A stretch of DNA of 64,000 bases from Lates calcarifer. Its lineage: Eukaryota > Chordata > Actinopteri > Centropomidae. The position numbers and the translations under genes were made by a program. The stretch covers positions 122,568-186,567 of the forward strand of contig NC_066836.1 of NCBI RefSeq assembly GCF_001640805.2. The letters are read 5' to 3'. Positions 32,122-42,700 of the stretch are shown here, in pieces (position 1 is the first letter of the stretch; each line of letters starts with the position of its first letter). The notes beneath the pieces were generated by a model that was not told the DNA's origin, searched no databases, and saw only the letters and a list, made by a program, of their open reading frames with translations.

Positions 32122-34113
32122 ACCTACCAGCTGATACCCCACATTTCCATCCACCCAAGGTCCCAGTGCCCTCTGTGGCAGGGTGGGTGGACTATAGCAA
32201 GAGACTGTAGCTTTGACAAGTTTTATTTTTGCTATGTTTTTTTGCTAAGTTTCCTTTTGATAAGTTTTCTTTTCCCCTGGACAAAGACACAGTTCTCCTG
32301 TGTCCTCTGTGAACACACATTATCAGCCTTCACCACACCTCCTCCAGCATTGTGAGGATCGGCTCAGACCAACCACGTCATCCTGCTGCCACTGACCAGA
32401 CACCACGACACCATCTTAACTGTCAGTCAGAGGTGGACCCATCAGTACTGGACCACACAGAGATATGTTCTACTTCCTGCCAGTCCCAGTCATTCTTCAA
32501 AGCAGACGATGAGAGAACTCCTGCCAACCTTTGCCTCACCTTCTCTGTGACTCTCAGACACTGGATCAGCTGACTACAGCCAAGACATCATCCTGCCACA
32601 GACCAGTCATCACAGCACCATGCTGACTGCTGATCAACAGCAGAACCATCAGTGCTGGACCACACAGAGACCCTGTTCCTCCTCAGTGCTTAGGCTTCCT
32701 CACAACAGAGCAGAAAGTATGGTTGGTTTTTGTCATATAACAGTACTTTTTGATGTTTGTTCATTCATCTGTTCATATTACAGTAATATTGTTGCTCTTT
32801 TATGTCACAGTCAGGAGTTTAATAATGTTATGTACATGAACTTCTTCCTTCAGGTCTTCCTTAACAGTGATTCTCCACTTCACAGTAGAGATCACAGCAC
32901 AGCTCCACAAGCTAGTGAACTGTGTGAGATGGCACTGGTCTGTTATTGTCCTGCAGTAGTGTTCAAGGTATTTGATTATCAAGTACAATATGACTTTGTC
33001 AGATGTTTTATTTCAAGGACCAACATCTTTGTGTTTTCTCTTGTCAGGATCAGCTTCCTCTTCCTGCCCTCACATCGTCACAGAGCCTTGCTCCTTTGGC
33101 ATGTGATCAGACACACTGCTGCAAGGACACACAAAGCTGCTCATCAGTTGTCACTGGACTTTTGTGGAGAGTGACACTTGTTCCTCTCTGCAACATCAAG
33201 CTCTTCCTCCAACATGTGTTAAAGGTAGCAGTTTTATTCTCCTACTCCTGCTATACCAAATCTCCTGATGATCAAAACAACAGAAACACTGTTGGTGCCT
33301 GCAGTTTGCATTTACAACTAAAGAAATGTCAGAGATAAAGTTTCCCACTGTTTTTTCTCTGCACTGTGCACTGTGTCCTCCATGTTCACTGACACTGACC
33401 AGATGACTGAAAGCAGAAGCTATACAGCCACTGGAAAGGTCAAAGGTCGGTCCATCTCCATGCTGACACTGTGCTCTGTTGACAGTTTTGGTTTGTGCCA
33501 ACAACTGACTGAAGAGCATCATGACAGAACAAACTATGAACCCTGGACAGAATGACTGTGTCTCTGAAAACAGCTCTGCAGTTTAAAGGATCTTTGGGCT
33601 GTTGATCTCTACCCAACTGATATATGTTTATTCTGCATCTCAAAAGACTTTATTCCTTTTCTTTTCTTTTCTTTTCATCCTTTCCTTCTTTTTGTTTCCA
33701 TCCTTTCCTTCCACTCCCTTTACCTGTCTCCTCATCAACAGATAAAAAGAACAGACAAAAGAGGACAGGTCTTAGTCATATTAATCATTAGTGTGGGGTG
33801 TCAACTGGTATGTATGTTAAAGGTTTCTCACATTTGTGCACTTAGTCTTGATCTAATCTAAAGCTCTGTGTATAGACATGAGTCCTACACTGTTTATAAC
33901 TCCAGTGGTAAAATGTGTGTGAAACTGAAGCTCAGACTTTTTTCACTTCCATGGGTCTCACCTAACGATGTGACTGTTCCCATGCTACCTTCTCACCTGA
34001 AGTCACACAGGTGAATTACAGTTTGAAAAACACATTCAAATGTTGGGATAACATGCACCTGAACTGAATTGTTGAGTCATGAACTACTGAGCACATTAGA
34101 TCAAGTCTAATCA
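32122..34113. other. Unidentified noncoding interval
   Basis: Open frames here (for example 32620-33174) have no recognisable domains. A short repeated wording, GGACCACACAGAGA with CATCAGTRCTGG, appears at 32439-32463 and 32648-32671. This suggests a local duplication around 32390-32690. A CTTTT microsatellite lies at 33655-33680. Nothing else can be supported. Confidence 0.4.
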
Positions 34114-34362
34114 AATTATGGGTTTCAACCATAATGCGTGTTTATTATAATAGAAATTAAGGAACTTTCATGTCCGTGTGGCTGAGTTCTCAGCTTGTCT
34201 TGTCCTGGTCAGAGAATGCACTATTTGGCCATTCTGAGCTGAATAAGCCTCAAAACCTCTTATTCACACACTGAGATTGCTCACAGTGCACAAAAGAGGA
34301 AAAGGGTCTCCCGACAGCAAATTATGGGTTTCAACCATAATGGGTTTCAAACCCTTGCGTTG
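34114..34362 (-). repeat. Satellite monomer in reverse orientation, fused to LINE ORF1
   Basis: Reverse-complement landmarks of the array: GGTTTCAACCATAAT, TTTATTATAATAGAAATTA, ACTTTCATGTCCGTGTGGCT, CTGGTCAGAGAATGCAC, GGCCATTCTGAGCTGAATAA, GTGCACAAAAGAGG, CTCCCGACAG. It lacks the CGCTTTTCCCAGCG block of array monomers, as do the copies at 35.3 kb and the first array unit. The right end reads GGGTTTCAAACCCTTGCGTTG then LINE sequence. That same end string reappears at the other LINE junction (39757-39780). Confidence 0.9.
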
Positions 34363-34771
34363 TCCTTTGCCTAAAAGGAAGATCACAGAGACCAAAGCTA
34401 ACACTATAAAAACTAACAAGTTGTCAAAGAAAGAGTGTCAGAGCTCCTCTCAGCCTCAGGAAAAGATCCAGAGTTCACAGAGTGACACACAGAACACACA
34501 GGACAGTGATGGTGAGAGCGACAGCATGCAGGATGAAACGCAAAGTGGTTATCCCCTCCAGAGAGTCTCAACTTTTCTGAGGGACACAAAGGGAATGAGG
34601 GCTGTTAAGGTGGAGGAGTATTTCCCCGACTTACAGCTGTTTCATGACTCTGTCAGGTTTTTTATGAAGAACTCAGGAAACTTGGAGCAGCCTTCTTTCA
34701 CTGATCTAGAGATTTTTCGGTTAAAGACACTGTTGTTGAAGGTTCGGGCCCAATTACAAAAAGATGAATAA
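34363..34771 (+). pseudogene. Tx1-clade L1 LINE, ORF1 C-terminal fragment
   Basis: From the satellite junction the frame reads CPLPKRKITETKANTIKTNK, a Ser/Gln/Asp-rich stretch, then VSTFLRDTKGMRAVKVEEYF, LQLFHDSVRFFMKNSG and a terminal leucine-rich helix, ending in a natural stop at 34769. It lies about 90 bp upstream of an APE-type endonuclease frame, the arrangement of L1-type LINEs. ORF1 proteins bind the LINE RNA. The N-terminal half is missing because the satellite sequence begins at 34362. Identification relies mostly on the following ORF2. Confidence 0.65.
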
Positions 34772-34854
34772 GTGTTTTTTGTTTTCTTTTTTATTTTATG
34801 TATTCATTTTGTTTTTGTTTGGGTTCAGCTTTATAAAGAACATGTGTGACATAA

Positions 34855-35282
34855 AGCTGGGGTGTTTTTAAATATTAATGGTGCCCGAGATGATGTGAAA
34901 AGAGCTTCCCTGTTTAGTTTGAATCAGAACAAAAAGTTAAATGTAACTTTCATCCAGGAAACTCATAGTACCTCTGACAATGAATCTGATTGGAAGAGGG
35001 AATGGAGTGGGGAGGCCTTTTTAAGTCATAGGAGCAGTAACAGTGGGGGTGTTGATATTCTCTTTTCTAGAGATTTCATGCCAGTCTCTTGCAGTGTTGA
35101 TGAAATAGTTCCAGGTCGACTGTTAAAAGTAAAAGCTGAGTTTGAGAAGGTTAAAATGATGTTTGTGAATGTTTATGCTCCAGCTGTTGGTCTGGAGAGA
35201 CTTGTTTTTCTGGAGGAGTTAAAAATGCTATCCAGAACTGTAAGAGTGAAGAGTCTTTGGTTCTGGGAGGCGACTTCAACTG
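34855..35282 (+). pseudogene. Tx1-clade L1 LINE, ORF2 endonuclease N-terminus, cut at GGDFN
   Basis: FLNINGARDDVKRASLFSLN, LNVTFIQETHSTSDNESDWK (catalytic E), SSNSGGVDILFSRDF, KMMFVNVYAPA. A one-base frameshift near 35222 follows, then SEESLVLGGDFN (35245-35280). These are the ordered boxes of an AP-like endonuclease (N, QETH, NVYAP, GGDFN). The sequence stops exactly after GACTTCAACTG and continues as reverse-orientation satellite. The next codons of the same protein (CTVNPELDRNHQEPH) are found on the opposite strand at 39752-39705. Confidence 0.8.
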
Positions 35283-35588
35283 AAGAAACTTTCATGTCCG
35301 TGTGGCTGAGTTCTCAGTTTGTCTTGTCCTGGTCAGAGAATGCACTATTTGGCCATTCTGAGCTGAATAAGCCTCAAAACCTCTTATTCACACACTGAGA
35401 CTGCTCACAGTGCACAAAAGAGGGAAAGGGGCTCCCGACAGCAAATTATGGGTTTCAACCATAATGCTTGTTTATTATAATAGAAATGAAGAAACTTTCA
35501 TGTCCGTGTGGCTGAGTTCTCAGTATGTCTTGTCCTGGTCAGAGAATGCACTATTTGGCCATTTTGAGCTGAATAAGCCTCAATAAAG
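35283..35588 (-). repeat. About 1.4 satellite monomers in reverse orientation inside the LINE
   Basis: Starts in the linker part (AAGAAACTTTCATGTCCG), runs through one complete monomer, and ends in a second at GAGCTGAATAAGCCTCAATA. Subtype matches 34.1 kb and the first array unit (no CGCTTTTCCCAGCG block; CTCCCGACAGCAAATTATGG). Left neighbour: LINE endonuclease cut after GGDFN. Right neighbour: 3' end of the reverse-strand LINE part. Confidence 0.9.
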
Positions 35589-35983
35589 TGGGGAAATGTC
35601 CAGTAGCCGATGACTCGCACAAAAAAACAAAAAAAACAAAAATGACCTCTAGCAAGAAAATATTCAGTCAAGGATAACTCGTGCCAAAAAAAGTAATATA
35701 CTCTCCTATAAGAAATATCCAGCTGCAGAGAATGACTCAAAAACAAAAACAAAAACAAATCCCCTCTAACAGACAAATTTCCAGCACATGTACAGACACA
35801 GTTTCTTCATATATCCGACCACACTCTCTCATTTATCCAAACAAACTCTTTTCATTTATGAGAGAGAGATAGAGAAGAGAGATTTGTTTTTAAAACACTT
35901 TCATTTGCTCAACAACAGAAAAACCCAAAAGTCAGAAAAAACAAAGGGGACAAGTTTCATCCACAATATAAATTAAATCATGT
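35589..35983 (-). mobile_element. 3' untranslated region of the reverse-strand LINE part
   Basis: On the reverse strand, the last ORF2 stop (35984-35986) is followed by about 395 bp rich in TTTTTG runs and GAGAGAGA (35860-35875). It ends TTCCCCACTTTATTGAGG at the satellite. No poly(A) tail is present at the junction. Confidence 0.55.
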
Positions 35984-38900
35984 TCAACTCAGAATATGGC
36001 CAAAAACCAGCTCATTTCTCTCTACAGAACACAAAACTTGTTGGAGGCACCACATGTCCTCAAAGTCTTCCACATTATTTGTCAATGAAAAGAAACTGAA
36101 AACAATTTTCAGTCTGCCTTTCAACATATTAACAAACATTAGCTGTACCTCAACATCCAAAGAGTTTTCAAGCTTTTTTTTAATTGCCATTGTAGTGTCT
36201 GAAGTTCTACATATATTGTTACTCTTTTAACAATGTCTAAAAGCTATGCATGTTTAGTCTAGTCTTTAATGTTTAGGTTAATAGCCATGAACATCTGTGA
36301 ACGTAAACCTGTAGATGTTGGAGATAAGGGTCTTCCCTTTCTTCTCTTTGTTCTTCAGGAATGTAAGGTTGCTAAGGAGGGTCATTGAGTAAGGTCCAGA
36401 TTCTTCCTATAGATCATGAAGATAGCTAACCTATGTATATACTGGTGTTTTAGAGCTGTTAGAGAGATCCATATTGGCTCGGATCCTCTCACAAGCTACT
36501 GCAGTGCTTGTTCTGATGCTGGACTTCTTTGTAATAAACTTCTATATACAAGAAAGACAGTGTCAGCGGAGATCTTCTCTTCATCATCTTCACATCATCA
36601 CCATCAAATATACCACACCTAACAGAAAATTAAAACGTTGACATTTCATTTTTCTCTTCCTGTTGTATCTGTAACCTAGAATAAACATATTTTGAGAAAA
36701 AACCTCCCCGACCAAAGCAAACATCTGAATCAACAACTGAAACAGGGGAAACAGTCGGCCACACTGTAAAAAACAATGGAAGACTGTTTCTCTCTGTGTG
36801 CAGAAAGGACAGGTATCTGAAACATTAGGATTGATCACAGAAACAAAAGCATTAACGGCCACAGCACCATGAAGAACCCTCCACTGTAAATCAGCAGCCT
36901 TCTTTGTTAACGGTGGTTTGTAAAGTGTTCTCCACTCAGGCCTCTGAGCCTCTGTTAGAGCCAGGTGAGCCCTCCAAGGAGTATCAGCTTGATCCTTTAG
37001 TTTGCTCTCATTTAACACTTTTACAAGGAAATAATACATCATCTTACCTGTCATAGTGCTCAGTTTGTACTCAGCAACATTATTCATTTTTAACATGAAA
37101 TTAGCATTGGATTTGAAAAAAGGAATAATTTTCACAACGGGAAAAGCTGGCTGAGTCTTTCCATTACAAAACTCAGCAATCAGCAACAGTTCAGACTGAG
37201 ATAGCTGCTGTTTCCAGCCTCGCAGCAGGAGACTGATCACCCTGATCGACCTGATCCCCAAATGTGAGGCCAGATCAGCAGCATTATACAGGGGGGGCCG
37301 CACACCTCAGCCACATGGCCCAGTGTCATGACTTTTGCCTCACATAATCTCTGAAGCAGAGACGGCCCTGCTTCACACCGGAGACGGGTCCCGTGAAACA
37401 CCGGCTCTTTAAGGAGGCAGAACAGAGAGTCACAAAGTCTGTAGTCCTTCTTTTTCAAACAGTCCCCACACTTTAAATAGTCCTTTATAGAAGGTGGGGA
37501 AATTGTCCAGTTTAAAACCACATAAATCCATTAAACCAATAAACAGTGAATCAGCCAGACCCAGACCACCACACCTCCTCAGTATGGCATGAGCTACAGG
37601 TCTCCAGGTCAGATCTGCAGGTCCAGTTAAAAGTCTTTGAATAAACTGGAGCCTGAAAGCAACCCCTCTGCTCGCCTGGTGAACAAGTCCATGCCCCCCT
37701 TCCATCCTTGGGCAGAAAAAGGATGCTTTGTGGGACCCAGTGCAAACGGTCCCAGAAAAAATCCACCAGAGCCTGCACTCTGGACAGCAGGTTCACAGGG
37801 GATCTGAGCACATCAGCCGGTGCTACAGCATGGAGGACACAAGGCTATTAATGACAAGGATCCGACCTTTAAAAGACAGTTTTGGTAAAATCCATTTCCA
37901 CTTTTTAAGTCAGCCTTCAACTTTTGCTAGAAGATCTTCCCAGTTTTTAGAAGAGGAAGTCTCATCACCCAGATAAACGCCAAGATATTTAATTCCTCCT
38001 TTTCCTCCACACGAGGCCCCCTGGTAAAACCAATCTTTAACTCATCCCGTCACCAACCGCTAAGGCTTCACTTTTTGTCCAATTCACTTTTGCTGAGGAG
38101 TTTCCCAAAATTAGTAACATTTTCATTAAGAACATTTGTATCATTTTGAGTCTTAACAAAAACAATTATATCATCGGCATAAGCAGACAGTTTATAACAA
38201 TGATCACACCCCGAAGAGACAAACCAGACAAATGGACCCTTAGTTTGTGTAAAAGACAGACTCCCCTCTGCACCTTAAAAGGATCACTCAAACCACCATT
38301 AATCTTTAGTACACTCTCAATATCACTGTACAAGACCCTGATCTTGGCTATAAAACCAGAGCTGAACCCAAAAGCTTGCAGCGTCTGCCACAAGTATTGG
38401 TGTTGAACTCGATCAAAAGCCTTTTCTTGATCTAGACAAATCAGACCAAGCTCACAGCCCAATGAACCGGAGAGGTTCAAAATATCCCGAATCAGAAAAA
38501 TATTGTCAGATATCAACCTGCTGGGTACACAGTATGTCTGGTCTACATGAAGGACCTGCTCCATCACTTTCCTTAGTCTCAGAGCCAACACTTTGGACAG
38601 GAGTTTATAGTCAGTACAGAGCAGAGACACAGGAAACCAGTTCTTAATCTCCTTTCTTTGGGAGGAGGGTAAGGACAGCCCTCCTGCAGCTCAGAGGCAG
38701 CCACCCTGTGCTCAGACTGTCCCTCAGAACCAGTAACAGATCTTCACCAATAACAGGCCAGAAAGTCTTATAGAAGTCTGCAGGGATGCCGTTGATCCCT
38801 GGAGCCTTCCCACTCTGTAGGCCCCGCAGTAGAGAGCTGCGCCTCCAGCTCTGAATTTTCCATTTTAGACACTTTAGGAAGACCTTCATAGAAAGACGAC

Positions 38901-39756
38901 GCCTCTTCTGGATCCTCCTTGAGATCCATCTTGTAAAGGTCCTGATAGAAATCAACAGCACACTGTCGAATCTCAGCAGACTCTTGCAGTAGAAACCCAC
39001 TGTCAGACCTCAAAGAGTGCATCAGTCTCCTTTGACCATTTTTACGTTCCAGCCCAAAGAAAAAGTGAGAGGGAGCATCCATTCTTAAAATGTTTTGAAA
39101 ACGTGACCGAACCAGAGCACATTGAGCATGAATACCCAGTAGGTCAGACAGAGCTGCTTTCTTGCTTTTGAGAACTTCATCATGTTCTCGTTCTCCTGTG
39201 GAGTCTTCTAGAACCTGCAGCTCCACCACTTCTCTCTCCAGAGCTCTCATAGATCGAGTCATGTCCTTTGTGACATTGAGAGTGTACTGTAGGCAAAGCT
39301 GCTTAATTTTAACTTTACCCACATCCCACCACTGCTGTAAAGAGCTGTGCTCACGTTTAGCTTTTCTATGATTGAACCAAAAAGTCCTGAAAACATTTTG
39401 AAAAATTTTATCGGATAACATAGTGGTATTGAAGTGCCAGTATGCACTTTTACATTTTAAATTTTGAATAAAAAGCAAACACTGTACGAGAGAATGATCT
39501 GAAAAACCAACAGGACTTATAGAACAACCTTTAAATACACTGATATGATGCTCAAAACAATGCACTCTATCAAGTCTGGCCAGGGATAACAAATTATCTT
39601 TGGAGTGAACCCAGGTATACTGCTGCACACTTTTATGAAGGTATCTCCAAACATCACACAGTTCAAAGGTTTCTACAAGTTTCGTGAGACAGCTCTTAGA
39701 AGCAGCATGAGGTTCCTGGTGATTCCTGTCCAACTCAGGGTTTACTGTACAGTTGA
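35984..39756 (-). pseudogene. Tx1-clade L1 LINE, ORF2 from endonuclease end to C-terminus, interrupted by an LTR
   Basis: Reverse-strand frame 39733-38768: LDRNHQEPH, FELCDVWRYLHK, SLARLDRVHCFEHH and SDHSLVQCLLFI complete the endonuclease. A long linker and LQSGKAPGINGIPADFYKTF follow. RT boxes: CTDYKLLSKVLALRL, LICLDQEKAFDRVQHQYLW, FKVQRGV, then a deletion removing the expected RQGC...SG loop and shifting frame. The catalytic YADD is intact at 38181-38170. C-terminal region: WRPVAHAILRRCGGLGLADS, PWRAHLALTEAQRPEWRTLY and a zinc-finger-like CPFCTQRETVFHCFLQC. The end is split by the solo LTR at VVYLM|AIKKK and finishes at 35984. Several frameshifts; inactive. Tx1-clade assignment is from motif wording. 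Confidence 0.85.
36191..36600 (+). mobile_element. 410-bp solo LTR inserted in the LINE ORF2, with 4-bp target duplication
   Basis: Begins TGTAGTGTCTGAAGTTC and ends CATCTTCACATCATCA, flanked by CCAT on both sides (36187-36190 and 36601-36604). Removing the LTR plus one CCAT restores the LINE reading frame exactly across the site (reverse strand VVYLM then AIKKKLENSLD). It contains AATAAA at 36533-36538 and a U5-like tail, so the LTR is in + orientation. No internal retroviral or retrotransposon genes remain. Superfamily is not determined; a 4-bp duplication with TG...CA ends fits several LTR groups. Confidence 0.85.
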
Positions 39757-39777
39757 CAACGCAAGGGTTTGATACCT
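39757..39777. other. LINE-to-satellite junction sequence
   Basis: CAACGCAAGGGTTTGATACC joins the broken LINE (TCAACTG on the reverse strand, 39756-39750) to the first array monomer. Its reverse complement (GGTATCAAACCCTTGCGTTG) is nearly identical to the end of the satellite patch at 34343-34362 (GGTTTCAAACCCTTGCGTTG). Confidence 0.85.
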
Positions 39778-42700
39778 ATTATGGTTGAAACCAATAATTT
39801 CCTGTCGGGAGACCCGTTCCCTCTATTGTGCACTGTGAGCAATCTCAATGTGTGAATAAGAGATTTTGAGGCTTATTCAGCTCAGAATGGCCAAATAGTG
39901 CATTCTCTGACCAGGACAAGACAAGCTGAGAACTCAGCCACACGGACATGAAAGTTGTTTACTTTACAATATTAGTAAACAAGCATTATGGTTGAAACCA
40001 TAATTTCCTGTCGGGAGAGCCTTTCCTCTTTTGTGCACTGTATATGCAATCTCAGAGTGTGAATAAGCGCTTTTCCCAGCGTTCTGAGGCTTATTCAGCT
40101 CAGAATGGCTTAATACTGCACTATCTGACCAGCACAAGACAAACTAAGAACTCAGCCACACGGACATGAAAGTTTCCTAATTTCTATTATAATAAACAAA
40201 CATTATGGTTGAAACCATAATTTCCTGTCGGGAGAGCCTTTCCCTCTTTTGTGCACTGTATGCAATCTGAATGTGTGAATAAGCGCTTTTCCCAGCGTTT
40301 TGAGGCTTATTCAGCTCAGAATGGCTTAATACTGCACTATCTGACCAGCACAAGACAAACTAAGAACTCAGCCACACGGACATGAAAGTTGTTTACTTTA
40401 CAATATTAGTAAACAAGCATTATGGTTGAAACCATAATTTCCTGTCGGGAGAGCCTTTCCCTCTTTTGTGCACTGTATGCAATCTGAATGTGTGAATAAG
40501 CGCTTTTCCCAGCGTTTTGAGGCTTATTCAGCTCAGAATGGCTTAATACTGCACTATCTGACCAGCACAAGACAAACTAAGAACTCAGCCACACGGACAT
40601 GAAAGTTTCCTAATTTCTATTATAATAAACAAACATTATGGTTGAAACCAATAATTTCCTGTCGGGAGAGCCTTTCCCTCTTTTGTGCACTGTATGCAAT
40701 CTGAATGTGTGAATAATCGCTTTTCCCAGCGTTTTGAGGCTTATTCAGCTCAGAATGGCTTAATACTGCACTATCTGACCAGCACAAGACAAACTAAGAA
40801 CTCAGCCACACGGACATGAAAGTTGTTTACTTTACAATATTAGTAAACAAGCATTATGGTTGAAACCAATAATTTCCTGTCGGGAGAGCCTTTCCCTCTT
40901 TTGTGCACTGTATGCAATCTGAATGTGTGAATAATCGCTTTTCCCAGCGTTTTGAGGCTTATTCAGCTCAGAATGGCTTAATACTGCACTATCTGACCAG
41001 CACAAGACAAACTAAGAACTCAGCCACACGGACATGAAAGTTGTTTACTTTACAATATTAGTAAACAAGCATTATGGTTGAAACCAATAATTTCCTGTCG
41101 GGAGAGCCTTTCCCTCTTTTGTGCACTGTATGCAATCTGAATGTGTGAATAAGCGCTTTTCCCAGCGTTTTGAGGCTTATTCAGCTCAGAATGGCTTAAT
41201 ACTGCACTATCTGACCAGCACAAGACAAACTAAGAACTCAGCCACACGGACATGAAAGTTTCCTAATTTACTATTATAATAAACAAACATTATGGTTGAA
41301 ACCAATAATTTCCTGTCGGGAGAGCCTTTCCCTCTTTTGTGCACTGTATGCAATCTGAATGTGTGAATAATCGCTTTTCCCAGCGTTTTGAGGCTTATTC
41401 AGCTCAGAATGGCTTAATACTGCACTATCTGACCAGCACAAGACAAACTAAGAACTCAGCCACACGGACATGAAAGTTTCCTAATTTCTATTATAATAAA
41501 CAAACATTATGGTTGAAACCAATAATTTCCTGTCGGGAGAGCCTTTCCCTCTTTTGTGCACTGTATGCAATCATGAATGTGTGAATAATCGCTTTTCCCA
41601 GCGTTTTGAGGCTTATTCAGCTCAGAATGGCTTAATACTGCACTATCTGACCAGCACAAGACAAACTAAGAACTCAGCCACACGGACATGAAAGTTGTTT
41701 ACTTTACAATATTAGTAAACAAGCATTATGGTTGAAACCAATAATTTCCTGTCGGGAGAGCCTTTCCCTCTTTTGTGCACTGTATGCAATCTGAATGTGT
41801 GAATAAGCGCTTTTCCCAGCGTTTTGAGGCTTATTCAGCTCAGAATGGCTTAATACTGCACTATCTGACCAGCACAAGACAAACTAAGAACTCAGCCACA
41901 CGGACATGAAAGTTTCCTAATTTCTATTATAATAAACAAACATTATGGTTGAAACCAATAATTTCCTGTCGGGAGAGCCTTTCCCTCTTTTGTGCACTGT
42001 ATGCAATCTGAATGTGTGAATAAGCGCTTTTCCCAGCGTTTTGAGGCTTATTCAGCTCAGAATGGCTTAATACTGCACTATCTGACCAGCACAAGACAAA
42101 CTAAGAACTCAGCCACACGGACATGAAAGTTGTTCTAATTTACATATTAGTAAACAAACATTATGGTTGAAACCAATAATTTCCTGTCGGGAGAGCCTTT
42201 CCCTCTTTTGTGCACTGTATGCAATCTGAATGTGTGAATAATCGCTTTTCCCAGCGTTTTGAGGCTTATTCAGCTCAGAATGGCTTAATACTGCACTATC
42301 TGACCAGCACAAGACAAACTAAGAACTCAGCCACACGGACATGAAAGTTTCCTAATTTCTATTATAATAAACAAACATTATGGTTGAAACCAATAATTTC
42401 CTGTCGGGAGAGCCTTTCCCTCTTTTGTGCACTGTATGCAATCTGAATGTGTGAATAATCGCTTTTCCCAGCGTTTTGAGGCTTATTCAGCTCAGAATGG
42501 CTTAATACTGCACTATCTGACCAGCACAAGACAAACTAAGAACTCAGCCACACGGACATGAAAGTTTCCTAATTTCTATTATAATAAACAAACATTATGG
42601 TTGAAACCAATAATTTCCTGTCGGGAGAGCCTTTCCCTCTTTTGTGCACTGTATGCAATCTGAATGTGTGAATAAGCGCTTTTCCCAGCGTTTTGAGGCT

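Noticed and set aside
32620..33174. 184-aa forward frame as a gene
   Set aside because: No recognisable domain, no splice or promoter context, composition like its surroundings.
34363..39756. L1 twin-priming inversion as explanation for the split LINE
   Set aside because: Twin priming places an inverted 5' part directly upstream of the 3' part. Here the 3' ends face each other and satellite lies between, so a later inversion fits better.
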